A stretch of DNA of 64,000 nucleotides from Tyto alba. Lineage: Eukaryota > Chordata > Aves > Strigiformes > Tytonidae. The position numbers were made by a program, and so were the translations under genes. This document shows, one piece after another, positions 1 to 8,723 of this stretch (within the stretch, counting starts at the first letter, position 1; each line of letters starts with the position of its first letter). The DNA is taken from assembly GCF_018691265.1 (NCBI RefSeq), contig NW_024881330.1, positions 18,930,886 through 18,994,885 on the forward strand, in the 5' to 3' direction. The notes under the pieces are model-generated. The model made no database searches, had not been told where the DNA came from, and saw nothing but the letters and a program-made list of their open reading frames with translations.

Positions 1-2517
1 GACAACGTGACACCCTTTCAACTTGTGTTGCTGATTCTCACCCTTTCCATGCCTTCCTAATGCCCTGCTGGTGCTGTGCTTCTGCTGCTTCAGTCCCATC
101 TCTGTCACTGTCACTGTGCAGGGACATTCCCAGTCCTGTCCCTCCTTTTCTGGATCCTCAGATCAGTCTGTCAGCATTTCTGATTCTTTTCTTGACCTGA
201 CTGTGACAGTTAATGCTTTTAAAAAAAATAAATAAAATAAAAAGGACAGTCATATTAGCTCTATTTTTTTTGTCTTGGTTTGGTTTATTTTGTTTTTTTT
301 TTTTTTTTTTTTTCAGAACTGGAAGGAACAAAATTAAAAACCTAGGACTGAAGTTGACTCTTCAAGGTCACTGAGTCCACTTCCTCCCACTTAAGGGAAT
401 TTATAGACTATAGTAAGCACAGAAGTGGTCATGTGAATGCTCACATTTTTCCTATGAAGCCATAGTACAAAATATCTTTTAACAGTCAGTAAAATAATAA
501 AACATTTAATCAGAGAAAACAATAATGTATTTTGTCAAGGAAAGAATAAATCTCAGGAAATAAAGCCTTCAGATGAAATAATACAGAGTTTTTAAAATCA
601 ATCTCTATTTTTCCCTTTAACAGGAGAATAGTAAGGCAGAAGGGTGGAATTTGAAAAAATAATGTAACATAAACATCATGTATCATGTATATCACCATTA
701 ACAAGGAAAAGAACACAAGTCGAATTTCTTCCACAAGTTTCATAAGAATTTGGCTTGAAAGTATCCAAACTAACTTAAGAAAGATTTTTAATTTTTGTTT
801 TGCATCTCTGCTCCAGGATGAATAAGCAAGAATATACAGATACTACATTGATGTATAATATTTTAGGCCTACAAAATCATGTTTGAAACCTTTGAAAACA
901 AAAGCTGTTTTTTATTTTTCTTAGTTCCTTAATAATTTCCTCTGTAACTGATAGAGATAAAAAAAAAAGGGTTTTTTCTGTAGACATTTTAGACCTCTTG
1001 TTCACCCTTTCCACTTTATAATCACTCATCGTGATCCATCTTCTAGAACAAACACAAACAAGATGCATTCAACAATTTTTCCCATCACTGCAACTCTTGG
1101 CAGAATATAGATTAAAAAAAAAATCAATTCAGAGAAAGTGAAAGTGGTGCTGATCAACTGGTGGAAGCAACTTGACAAAATAGGAAGCTGAAGCTTTTTC
1201 AAACTGCATAGTGAACCATCCCAATGCAGCTGATATGTTATGCAGGTACTGGTTTTCTCTGCACAACTGAAAATTATTATTTCTTGTAACAGATATAAAG
1301 TATCGAGACTATCAGATCTGCTTGTGCTGCTATAATATCAAACACATGGATTTTATATATGTATATATGTGTATATGTATATATGGCTGGTTATTCTTCC
1401 ATTTATTACCTGAATACAGAACTCCTGCTTGTAGACCAGATAACTTTACTGAAATATCATTTTGCTTACATGGAGGATTATATTTTCTCAAAAATTCTGT
1501 GCATGTAATTCTTTATTATAAAAATTTATAGTGTTAAAAGTCTCAGGAGAGAGAGATTTGTGTTCTCTGCTAAGCTTTACAGAAATTTCCCATAAATATA
1601 AGCTTCCTCTAAAGGCATGTGCAGGGTGATTGCAGCAGTGATGTTTTTTCCCAGGAATCATGTTACCTTTGTCTTCTTAGGTTGCATCTGTTCACCTTTA
1701 GCTGCAATGCTGTTGTCTAGGTATTCCAGGCTCTCGCTTCTTTGGGAGAAGACTCCTGTCTTTTTAGACATACTGGAAATTACCATCTGCACCAAACAGA
1801 CTGAGGACTGAAGAGAGGCTGATGTTGATAAAGAAAAGACAGTTATTCCACCCTCCTGTTAGGTATTATTTTAATAACATTCTCAACATCCCCTAAGCCT
1901 GTTTATTTTAATGGACTACTCCCTAAGAGGATTTTAGGTAAAGATTTCCCATGTCTTTTATTTTAGACAGGAACGGGAGAGATATAAGATCACCTCTGGC
2001 CCTGCATTGATCTATAAAATTAGTATAAATATGGATGGACTGAAGAAGATCTAAAGGGTGTGGATGATAGATTCATTTTACCCAGGAAAGATTGGGGTTA
2101 TAGTAGCACTCAGGTCACAGTGAGTGCAGATCAGCCCACAGGAGGCTGTTGGGCTGGGTGATCACGTGCTGTAACTCCCCCCCACTTGCCACATCCATGC
2201 CTCAACTGCTGCCAGGACCCATGGATTCACTGGGGAAGCTTCAGAAAATAGACAATGAATGGCATTAGCATTGATCAGACAAAAGGATTCTTTGATCTGA
2301 AAGACTGGATCCAACATTACATTTTCTGTGAATTTCTCTATAAATCCTTTAAAAATGATAAAGCAGAGAAATGTTTTTTCCATTGTATAGATTTAAGGGA
2401 GAAAAGTAACATTCTGAGATGTTATTTCTTTGGAAATACATTTGGATTTCTTTGACATTTGGATTTTAAATAGTCCAGACGTCTTTTGAGAGTTGCCTGT
2501 TTAATACATTTTATAAC
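1..2517. other. AT-rich stretch without a recognised gene
   Basis: No open frame here has a recognisable domain and no repeat family could be named with confidence. The first 220 bases are richer in GC and CT than the rest. A homopolymer T run lies near 293-313 and an imperfect TATATG run near 1355-1384. Short frames of 60-77 codons are at chance level for such AT-rich DNA. Confidence 0.6.
293..313. repeat. poly-T tract
   Basis: Uninterrupted run of about 21 T. It could be the tail of a minus-strand retroposed sequence or a simple homopolymer; nothing adjacent decides this. Confidence 0.8.
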
Positions 2518-3333
2518 TGTGGTAGGTTGACCTTGGCTGGTTGCTAGATGTGCCCCTTGCCACTCTCACCCTCCTCCTCAACAGGAGTTGTGGAGAAATA
2601 AGATGGAAAAGCTCATGGGTCAAAATAAAGACAGGGAGATCACTTACAAACTACTATTATGGGTAAAACACACTTGACTTGGGGAAAATGAATTTAATTT
2701 ATTACCAGTTAATAATAGAGTTGGATGGTGAGAAATAAAGACAAGTTAAAACAACACATTCTCCCTTCTCCCTGAGAGGCAGAGAGGGAAGTGGGGGGCT
2801 ACAGTCTGTAATAGTTCCTCTCAGATGCTTCTTCCTCTTCAGACATTTTCTCTCCTCTAATGTGCATCCTCTCCCTGGGCTGCAGTCCATGACAGAGTCC
2901 TTCTCTTCTCCAACATGGGATCTCCCAGGCTGCAGCTTCCTTCAGGGCACATCCACCTGCTCCTGTGTTGGGTGCTCCATGGGCTGTGGTGGGATATCTG
3001 CTCCAGTGTGGTCCCTTCATGAGCAGCAGGGGAATTTATGCTCTGGTGCCTGGAGCACCTCCTCCTCCTTCTCTAACCTTGTTGTTTGCAGGATTGTTTC
3101 TCACACTTCCTCCCCTTTTACTGCTGTGACATTTTTTGTACCATTCCTTAAATACATTCTCCCACAGCCACCACGAACTCCTCTGATGGGCTCAGCTGTG
3201 TCCCGCAGCAAGTCCATTTTGGAGCTGGCTGGAACCACCTGTGTCTGGCGCAGGGCAGGCCCCAGCTTCTCCTCACAGAGGCACTCCTGTAGCTCCTACC
3301 ATTGCCAAAACCTTGCCACCTACATCCAATACA
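2518..3333 (-). mobile_element. ERVL-type solo LTR, minus strand
   Basis: On the minus strand this block starts TGTATTGG and ends CCACA. It carries a TATTTAAG TATA-like box near 3150 and purine-rich tracts typical of a bird LTR family. The same family recurs at 44779-45762 (minus) and 53731-54740 (plus), with shared landmarks such as the GGTTGACCTTGGCTGG end and the AATAAGG/AATAAAGACAGGGAGATCAC block. No matching 5-bp target duplication is visible at the edges, so the copy is old or an edge is off by a few bases. The 160-codon plus-strand frame inside it is antisense to the LTR and probably not a gene. Confidence 0.7.
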
Positions 3334-3595
3334 AGGAGTTGTAAGATAAACAATATTTACTGCACATATAACTATATAGTCACATATACACTATTCGAAA
3401 ACACACTGAGACTTGTAACCTTCTCATCAACTTGCCTAACTGTGAAAGGAGCTTTCCTAGAAAGAACAGACTACTGTGACAGAGCTGATGCAGGTCATAT
3501 ATTGTTCTACTTGTTTATATAATTAACTGCCCAAAAATAAGTTAATAGCACTATATTTAGGCTCTTAAATAAGTTTAACCTGGTTTTAAAGAATG
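3334..3595. other. Spacer between LTR and provirus A
   Basis: AT-rich sequence with no recognised feature. It ends in the left copy of the CTGAGA target duplication of the provirus (3596-3601). Confidence 0.6.
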
Positions 3596-3601
3596 CTGAG
3601 A

Positions 3602-4267
3602 TGTTGGAGAATGGCTCAGAGACAAGGGTCCTGTGCCTTTAGCCAGTAGATTGTAAGCCTGCATGCCTAAGTTGTGCCTTGTCATGTATTAAGAAAATCT
3701 TTGAACGAACGTTAGCGCAGGCTCTGCTCATACAAAAAGAAAAAGGGGGAATTGTTGGAGAATGGCTCAGAGACAAGGGTCCTGAGCCCACCGAGCAATT
3801 GTATGATCAGAGCCTGCTCTAGCTGCTGATGCTGAGCCTCACTAGGGTTTGCCTGCAGCTGCTCGCAGCTGCTGATACATGAGGAATGTCAAGGACGCTT
3901 CAGCCCTGTGTACCGTGGTGTGTCGAAAACAGGTTAAGGGGAAATAGGAATAGTGGTCTGAGAAACCTAGTGTTATGATAACGGTGGTCTGAGAAACATT
4001 GTGTTACGGTACTGTCGTGTATCGAAAACAAGTAGCATGAGAAACTTAGTGTTATGAGAAGCTTGTGCTGTAAGCTAACTGCAAGTAGGTGGACCGTGCA
4101 AATACGACCTTTAGAGCTTAAGCCAATCAGCTAGTGACTAGTAGGCATAATAATTATCATTGTCTGTATAAATATATGTACCCTGGACCAATAAACACAC
4201 ACGTTGATTGATGCTCTATCACCCACACTGAACCCGTCTCGGCGTGTTGTTCATCCGCGGCTCCGCA
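3602..4267 (+). repeat. 5' LTR of element A (666 bp, enlarged)
   Basis: Begins TG and ends CA, and directly follows the target duplication. Positions 3602-3752 are a 151-bp extension: 31 bp of LTR start, then about 120 bp that otherwise lies just inside the 3' LTR, including a polypurine tract at 3734-3751. At 3753 the LTR start occurs again. Related LTRs at 25164-25698 and in element B lack this extension. The rest of the LTR has many short repeats of the type GTGGTCTGAGAAAC. Confidence 0.92.
4167..4195 (+). promoter_or_regulatory. LTR TATA box and polyadenylation signal
   Basis: TATAAATA at 4167-4174 is followed by AATAAA at 4190-4195. Only about 16 bases separate them, so the polyadenylation signal lies upstream of, or at, the expected transcription start near 4198 and R must be short. 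This layout is known from betaretroviruses and some avian retroviruses. The same pair is present in the 3' LTR. Confidence 0.75.
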
Positions 4268-4270
4268 AGA

Positions 4271-4288
4271 TGGCGCCCGAACAGGGAC
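4271..4288 (+). other. Primer binding site, tRNA-Lys type
   Basis: TGGCGCCCGAACAGGGAC lies three bases after the LTR. It matches the complement of the 3' end of the tRNA-Lys (UUU) primer used by lentiviruses and many betaretrovirus-like elements. It fixes the element as plus-strand and the 5' LTR end at 4267. Confidence 0.93.
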
Positions 4289-5056
4289 CTGCATAGAAGA
4301 ATAACACAGACGGAGCGGCGGACCCAGAAAAAAAAAAAAAAAACAGTAACGACCGAGGAATTTGAGAACGGACCCGGAGAAACACCAAATACAGCAGCGT
4401 TCAGGGTCCACGAGCTGAGACGGAGAGGTGCCGGCCCCGGCAGCCCAGGGGGAGTACGTGGAGAGAAGCCGGCTGGACCGGCCCCCGAGAGCGGAGGCGG
4501 AGCGGCCCTGAGAGTGGAGGTGACCAGCCCCGCAGAGCAGAGGCAGACCGGCCCCGCAGAACGGAGGTGACCGGCCCCGGAGAGCGGAGGCGGAGCGGCC
4601 CCGAGACCAGAAGTGAGTGGCCCCACGAAGGGAAGCAGAAAGACACTGGAGCTGACGTGGTAAGGAGCCGACTGCGGCAGCCCCGGGGGTGAACGCGAAG
4701 GGACACCACAGGTGGACACTGAGCGGCCCCGGGGGTGGACGTGAGGGGGCGCTGGAGGCGAGTGCAGGGTGGCCCCGGAAGTGGAAGCGGGGGGGCGCCG
4801 GAACTGACGCAGAGGGGCGACGGAAGCTGACGCAGAAAGGTGCTGCATACAGCGGTGGCAGAAACAAATGCTGGGAAATATCAGAGACAGCAGCGCCTAG
4901 CCGAATCAAGGACGATCGGACAGTGGGCCTCCAACAGGTCGTTCCGAGGACCTGAACCGAGATAGAGGGTTGCTCTCTGCAAGGGCTGCTGGCAAGAGCT
5001 GCAACTGGTGCCTTAGTCACGGAGCATCAGCAACATATCAAAGGGGGTAGTTTTTT
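4289..5056 (+). repeat. GC-rich leader with degenerate purine-rich repeats
   Basis: Between the primer site and the tandem array, the leader contains about 450 bases (near 4400-4850) of imperfect 20-30-bp repeats built on GGAGGCGGAGCGGCCC and GAGGTGACCGGCCCC. GC content is far above the AT-rich surroundings. No long plus-strand reading frame fits a retroviral protein; the long minus-strand frames (up to 287 codons) are rich in Pro, Ser and Arg and follow from the repeats. It probably serves as an untranslated leader that may hold packaging or dimerisation signals. Confidence 0.7.
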
Positions 5057-5680
5057 AGTGCCTTAAACAGGGAGCACAAGCCGGCGGGAGTATTTTTAGT
5101 GCCTTAAACAGGGAGCACAAGCCGGCGGGAGTATTTTTTAGTGCCTTAAACAGGGAGCACAAGCCGGCGGGAGTATTTTTAGTACCTTAAACAGGGAGCA
5201 CAAGCCGGCAGGAGTATTTTTAGTGCCTTAAACAGGGAGCACAAGCCAGTGGGAGTATTTTTAGTGCCTTAAACAGGGAGCACAAGCCGGCGGGAGTATT
5301 TTTTAGTGCCTTAAACAGGGAGCACAAGCCGGCGGGAGTATTTTTTAGTGCCTTAAACAGGGAGCACAAGCCGGCGGGAGTATTTTTAGTACCTTAAACA
5401 GGGAGCACAAGCCGGCGGGAGTATTTTTAGTGCCTTAAACAGGGAGCACAAGCCAGTGGGAGTATTTTTAGTGCCTTAAACAGGGAGCACAAGCCGGCGG
5501 GAGTATTTTTTAGTGCCTTAAACAGGGAGCACAAGCCGGCGGGAGTATTTTTTAGTGCCTTAAACAGGGAGCACAAGCCGGCGGGAGTATTTTTTAGTGC
5601 CATAAACAGGGAGCACAAGCCGGCGAGAGTATTTTTTAGTGCCTTAAACAGGGAGCACAAGCCGGTGGGAGTATTTTTTT
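5057..5680 (+). repeat. Leader tandem array, 15 units of 41-42 bp
   Basis: Fifteen consecutive units start AGTGCCTTAAACAGGGAGCA at 5057, 5098, 5140, 5181, 5222, 5263, 5305, 5347, 5388, 5429, 5470, 5512, 5554, 5596 and 5638. Units 4 and 9 share AGTACC, and units 5 and 10 share CCAGTGGG. Units 1-5 and 6-10 therefore form a higher-order repeat of about 207 bp. Degenerate copies (TGCCTTAAGCAGGGAGCA and similar) continue to about 5800, just before the Gag-like start codon. Confidence 0.95.
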
Positions 5681-5808
5681 TGCCTTAAGCAGGGAGCAAA
5701 GGGCCGACGGTGCCTTAATCAGGGGTGGGTCGGCAGTAACATTACTGTGCCTTATCCAGGGAGCACAGGACCGGAGGTGCCTTAAACAAGGAGCACCAGG
5801 TTGACGAG

Positions 5809-7131
5809 ATGGAACAGGAGGTAGCCCTGGATTTATTACAGCGCTTTTTAGAAAAGCGGGGAGTGGATTGTATAAAATCACTCGCAGGTTTAGTAGCATT
5901 AGGACGGGTCAAAGTATGTTTTCAGGATCCTAATTCTCTTTTTGATGTCAAGGAGTGGAGACGATTAGGTGATGTTTTGTGGGATATGGCAATTGATGAG
6001 GATAAAGCTGCAAGGAAAATGATGAAACCATGGCGGGAGGTGGTGAATAATAGTAAGCGGTGTCAGCTTGAAAAGAACCTTGCAGCTGTGGCAACTGCAA
6101 AGTTGGGGGGGGAAAGTTCCACTGTTACCCCAGATAGTGAGGCATCCGGATCTATGCTCTTTGACAGTGATCGTATTCCTGTACCATCAACAGGAGGGCC
6201 AGTTACAGTTAATGTGAATAGGGAAAGTCCGGAGGCCAGCCCCCCCCCCACTATCTTTACAGTCATGCCCCCCCCACCCCTCCCTACCTCAGAGGCGGAG
6301 GGGCAGAGGGATGATGGCCCCTCGCTAATACGTAGCCAACAGGAGTGGCGCGAAGTAGGTGATTTATTGTGGGACGAGACTATCACTGGAGGCAATAAAG
6401 GCAGTGAAGCACGACAGCACGGGGTGGTCTGGCGAACGATCGTAAAAGCCCTGAGGGAGATGCCAGCAGAAAAGAAAGTAGCTGCTGCTGCAATGGTGGC
6501 TATCGGCGCTGTACCATCTCCACCGGTCCCTGCCGAAACCAATCATCCGTCACGATTAGCCACCTTCTTCGGGTGTAATCAACAGCTCTGCTCTATTAAG
6601 GACATGTCACCAAGTATTCCTGTTTGCTCCACCGTGCAAGAAGCGGCAGAGAAATCAGGCGGCGCGGGGGTACCGGGTGGAGCGGCGTGCCACCATAAAC
6701 TCTGCCCGCCCCCCCACCCTTCAGATTGTTCCGCCCCTGACGGCGCGTCAGCGTCTGGCTCCAAGGGAAAAGCAGCGGCTCTGTCCGAATTAAAGCAACA
6801 GGGTCACACATCGGTAAGCGACAGTGACAAAGTCCAAGAACTTGAAAGAAAATTACAGAAGTTGAGCTACAGAACAGAACTCTGCATTTACAATTACAAG
6901 AAGAGGAAACGCTGCCGGCAGCCCCCACCACACCCACTCCCATCACCTTTATCAGAACCAGCTCCGCTTTTAGCTCAGTCCCGATGGAGTGGGGTGATTC
7001 GTGATGCCTTGTTAGAAGGGGACTGGCATGCTGCTGGAGCGTTGGCCTGCACAATAGTGACAACGAATGGGGGACACCTGGGAACTCAAGATCACAAGAT
7101 TCTCCTCGGGGGGTCTGGAGACTCCTTATGA
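5809..7131 (+). CDS. Gag-like polyprotein of element A, truncated in capsid (440 aa)
   Basis: An uninterrupted 440-codon frame with an ATG start, well placed downstream of the primer site and leader. Residues 1-95 form a helical, charged matrix-like N-terminus (VALDLLQ, FLEKRG, EWRRLGDVLWD at 49-59). Residues 110-175 are acidic and proline-rich (PPPPLPT at 154-160). A second EWREVGDLLWD module lies at 179-189. Residues 270-325 are low-complexity, 341-358 form a short coiled-coil-like heptad stretch (VQELERKLQKL), and 366-370 are basic. From residue 393 (WSGVIRDALLEGDW) the sequence looks like the start of a betaretrovirus-type capsid, then stops after about 48 residues. The capsid body, major homology region and nucleocapsid zinc knuckles are missing, so it cannot build particles alone. 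Gag identity is inferred from position, architecture and the capsid-start motif. Element B carries a broken relative. Confidence 0.8.
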   Translation: MEQEVALDLLQRFLEKRGVDCIKSLAGLVALGRVKVCFQDPNSLFDVKEWRRLGDVLWDMAIDEDKAARKMMKPWREVVNNSKRCQLEKNLAAVATAKLGGESSTVTPDSEASGSMLFDSDRIPVPSTGGPVTVNVNRESPEASPPPTIFTVMPPPPLPTSEAEGQRDDGPSLIRSQQEWREVGDLLWDETITGGNKGSEARQHGVVWRTIVKALREMPAEKKVAAAAMVAIGAVPSPPVPAETNHPSRLATFFGCNQQLCSIKDMSPSIPVCSTVQEAAEKSGGAGVPGGAACHHKLCPPPHPSDCSAPDGASASGSKGKAAALSELKQQGHTSVSDSDKVQELERKLQKLSYRTELCIYNYKKRKRCRQPPPHPLPSPLSEPAPLLAQSRWSGVIRDALLEGDWHAAGALACTIVTTNGGHLGTQDHKILLGGSGDSL

Positions 7132-7157
7132 ACTTTACAACTCTGAACTGTCATTTT

Positions 7158-7279
7158 GGTGTTTCAACATCAGCACTGGTATCAAAAACTTGTTCATGTA
7201 GTATCAGGTTCATTGTATGGTGTTTCAACATCGACACTGGTATCAAAAACTTGTTCATATACTATCAGATTCATTGTAT
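7158..7279 (+). repeat. 61-bp tandem duplication after the Gag stop
   Basis: Two copies of a 61-bp unit beginning GGTGTTTCAACATC, at 7158 and 7219, differ at a few bases. The same duplication is present in element B (56859 and 56920), so it predates both insertions. Confidence 0.9.
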
Positions 7280-7384
7280 GTTGTGGGTTCATTGCAATGT
7301 TTAGAACATAGCATGGTGAAACCTGTATTACATTTTGTATTGCATACTCTGTTGTTACAATTGCTGACACTTTTAAAACTGTAA

Positions 7385-7675
7385 AGATGGTTTTCTTGCT
7401 ACATAAGACTGCATAAGATTGGAACATGGACTGACAGACTGGTTAGGAGACTTGGGAATTTGGAAAATGGACTGATGATGGTTGCAAATCTACAAAACTT
7501 GGAAATTACTGGGTGGCTAAAAGCTTTGTTGATGCATGGACTGGCAATGCTGATTGTCATTATGATAGTCATGATGGTATTGGGGTCTGTGTGGAAATGC
7601 TTTATGAATGCTATGATTCAAACGTTAAAAGGAGTCTGGATTGTCCAAAAAAGAAAAAGGGGGAAAATCTGGTAG
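7385..7675 (+). pseudogene. Env transmembrane-subunit remnant
   Basis: An open stretch without its own ATG at the start contains a strongly hydrophobic segment (LAMLIVIMIVMMVLG, about 7543-7587). It is followed by a tail with a Cys (VWKCF) and a basic end (QKRKRG). This order, just upstream of the polypurine tract, is what remains of a retroviral Env TM anchor and cytoplasmic tail. The surface subunit and the TM ectodomain are missing, and the frame is open only from 7385. The basic end is encoded by a polypurine-like tract, 7647-7663. The nearly identical remnant in element B is at 57086-57376. It is not expected to function as Env. Confidence 0.55.
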
Positions 7676-8031
7676 GAATTTTTTTGGAGGGGGGATCAGG
7701 GTTATGCACTGATCCTGCAGGGTTTGGACAATCCAGGCTGGGTCTCTGAGCAGAAAACTGCCACATGGTAATCCTGCCCTTGAGGTCACCTGGAAGGGCA
7801 AGAATGAGGAAGTCAGTCTAGTGCTTCCTCCCTGTTTGAATGCCTGGATGCACTAACCATAAAGTAGATTTAGTTTGTTCACACATACTAACGATGCAGA
7901 CCTATCACAGCACTTCCGGGCGCGTGATAAGTGCCTTTAGCCAACACATTGTAAGCTTCCATGCTTAAGTTGTGCCTTCTCATGTATTAAGAAAATCTTT
8001 GAACGAACGTTAGGGCAGGTTCTGCTCCTAC

Positions 8032-8050
8032 AAAAAAGAAAAAGGGGGAA
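8032..8050 (+). other. Polypurine tract of element A
   Basis: A6 G A5 G5 AA directly upstream of the 3' LTR. It is the plus-strand primer position that defines the LTR start at 8052. A second, nearly identical tract lies inside the LTR at 8184-8201 (3734-3751 in the 5' copy), and a third similar tract at 7647-7663. Confidence 0.85.
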
Positions 8051-8051
8051 T

Positions 8052-8717
8052 TGTTGGAGAATGGCTCAGAGACAAGAGTCCTGTGCCTTTAGCCAGTAGA
8101 TTGTAAGCCTGCATGCCTAAGTTGTACCTTGTCATGTATTAAGAAAATCTTTGAACGAACGTTAGCGCAGGCTCTGCTCATACAAAAAGAAAAAGGGGGA
8201 ATTGTTGGAGAATGGCTCAGAGACAAGGGTCCTGAGCCCACCGAGCAATTGTATGATCAGAGCCTGCTCTAGCTGCTGATGCTGAGCCTCACTAGGGTTT
8301 GCCTGCAGCTGCTCGCAGCTGCTGATACATGAGGAATGTCAAGGACGCTTCAGCCCTGTGTACCGTGGTGTGTCGAAAACAGGTTAAGGGGAATTAGGAA
8401 TAGTGGTCTGAGAAACCCAGTGTTATGATAACGGTGGTCTGAGAAACATTGTGTTACGGTACTGTCGTGTATCGAAAACAAGTAGCATGAGAAACTTAGT
8501 GTTATGAGAAGCTTGTGCTGTAAGCTAACTGCAAGTAGGTGGACCATGCAAATACGACCTTTAGAGCTTAAGCCAATCAGCTAGTGACTAGTAGGCATAA
8601 TAATTATCATTGTCTGTATAAATATATGTACCCTGGACCAATAAACACACACGTTGATTGATGCTCTATCACCCACACTGAACCCGTCTCGGCGTGTCGT
8701 TCGTCCACGGCTCCGCA
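8052..8717 (+). repeat. 3' LTR of element A (666 bp)
   Basis: Same length and structure as the 5' LTR, including the 151-bp extension with its embedded polypurine tract. About 8 substitutions separate the two copies by eye; three of them cluster in the last 25 bases. It is followed directly by the right CTGAGA target duplication. Confidence 0.92.
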
Positions 8718-8723
8718 CTGAGA

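Larger units (their letters stand above)
3602..8717 (+). mobile_element. Element A: non-autonomous ERVK-like provirus, complete with two LTRs
   Basis: A 5.1-kb provirus is bounded by perfect 6-bp direct repeats, CTGAGA at 3596-3601 and 8718-8723, which is the duplication size typical of betaretrovirus-like (ERVK) integrases. Order: 666-bp LTR, tRNA-Lys-type primer site, long repeat-rich leader, Gag-like frame, short Env remnant, polypurine tract, 666-bp LTR. Protease, reverse transcriptase, RNase H and integrase are absent, so it must have been copied and integrated by proteins from another virus. The LTRs differ at about 8 of 666 positions by eye (about 1.2%), so the insertion is fairly recent. 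Shared modules link it to element B at 55015-58221 and to the solo LTR at 25164-25698. Confidence 0.93.

Noticed and set aside
2862..3344. 160-codon plus-strand frame
   Set aside because: Lies antisense within an LTR; translation has no domain and matches nothing recognisable.
3753..4267. Placing the 5' LTR start of element A at the inner TGTTGGAG (3753)
   Set aside because: The matching 6-bp target duplication borders 3602, not 3753, and the 3' LTR has the same extension.
4157..5020. 287-codon minus-strand frame
   Set aside because: Antisense to the leader, low-complexity Pro/Ser/Arg translation caused by the GC-rich repeats, no domain, no promoter.
5057..5680. Regular 41-42-bp repeats as a CRISPR-like array
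   Set aside because: Units follow one another without variable spacers, and the array lies between a retroviral primer site and a Gag-like frame in a vertebrate genome.
5057..5680. Repeat core AAACAGGGAGCAC as extra copies of the primer binding site
   Set aside because: Only the short AACAGGGA piece is shared with the primer site; the conserved TGGCGCC part is missing from every unit.
5427..5899. Minus-strand frames with CSLFKALKNT repeats
   Set aside because: Direct consequence of a 42-bp unit being divisible by three; antisense to element A.
6063..7063. Minus-strand frames of 155-159 codons opposite gag
   Set aside because: Shadows of the Gag-like frame; no recognisable domain.
7513..7749. 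78-codon frame overlapping the Env remnant
   Set aside because: Out of frame with the hydrophobic membrane segment and without recognisable motif; nearly the same in B only because the DNA is conserved.
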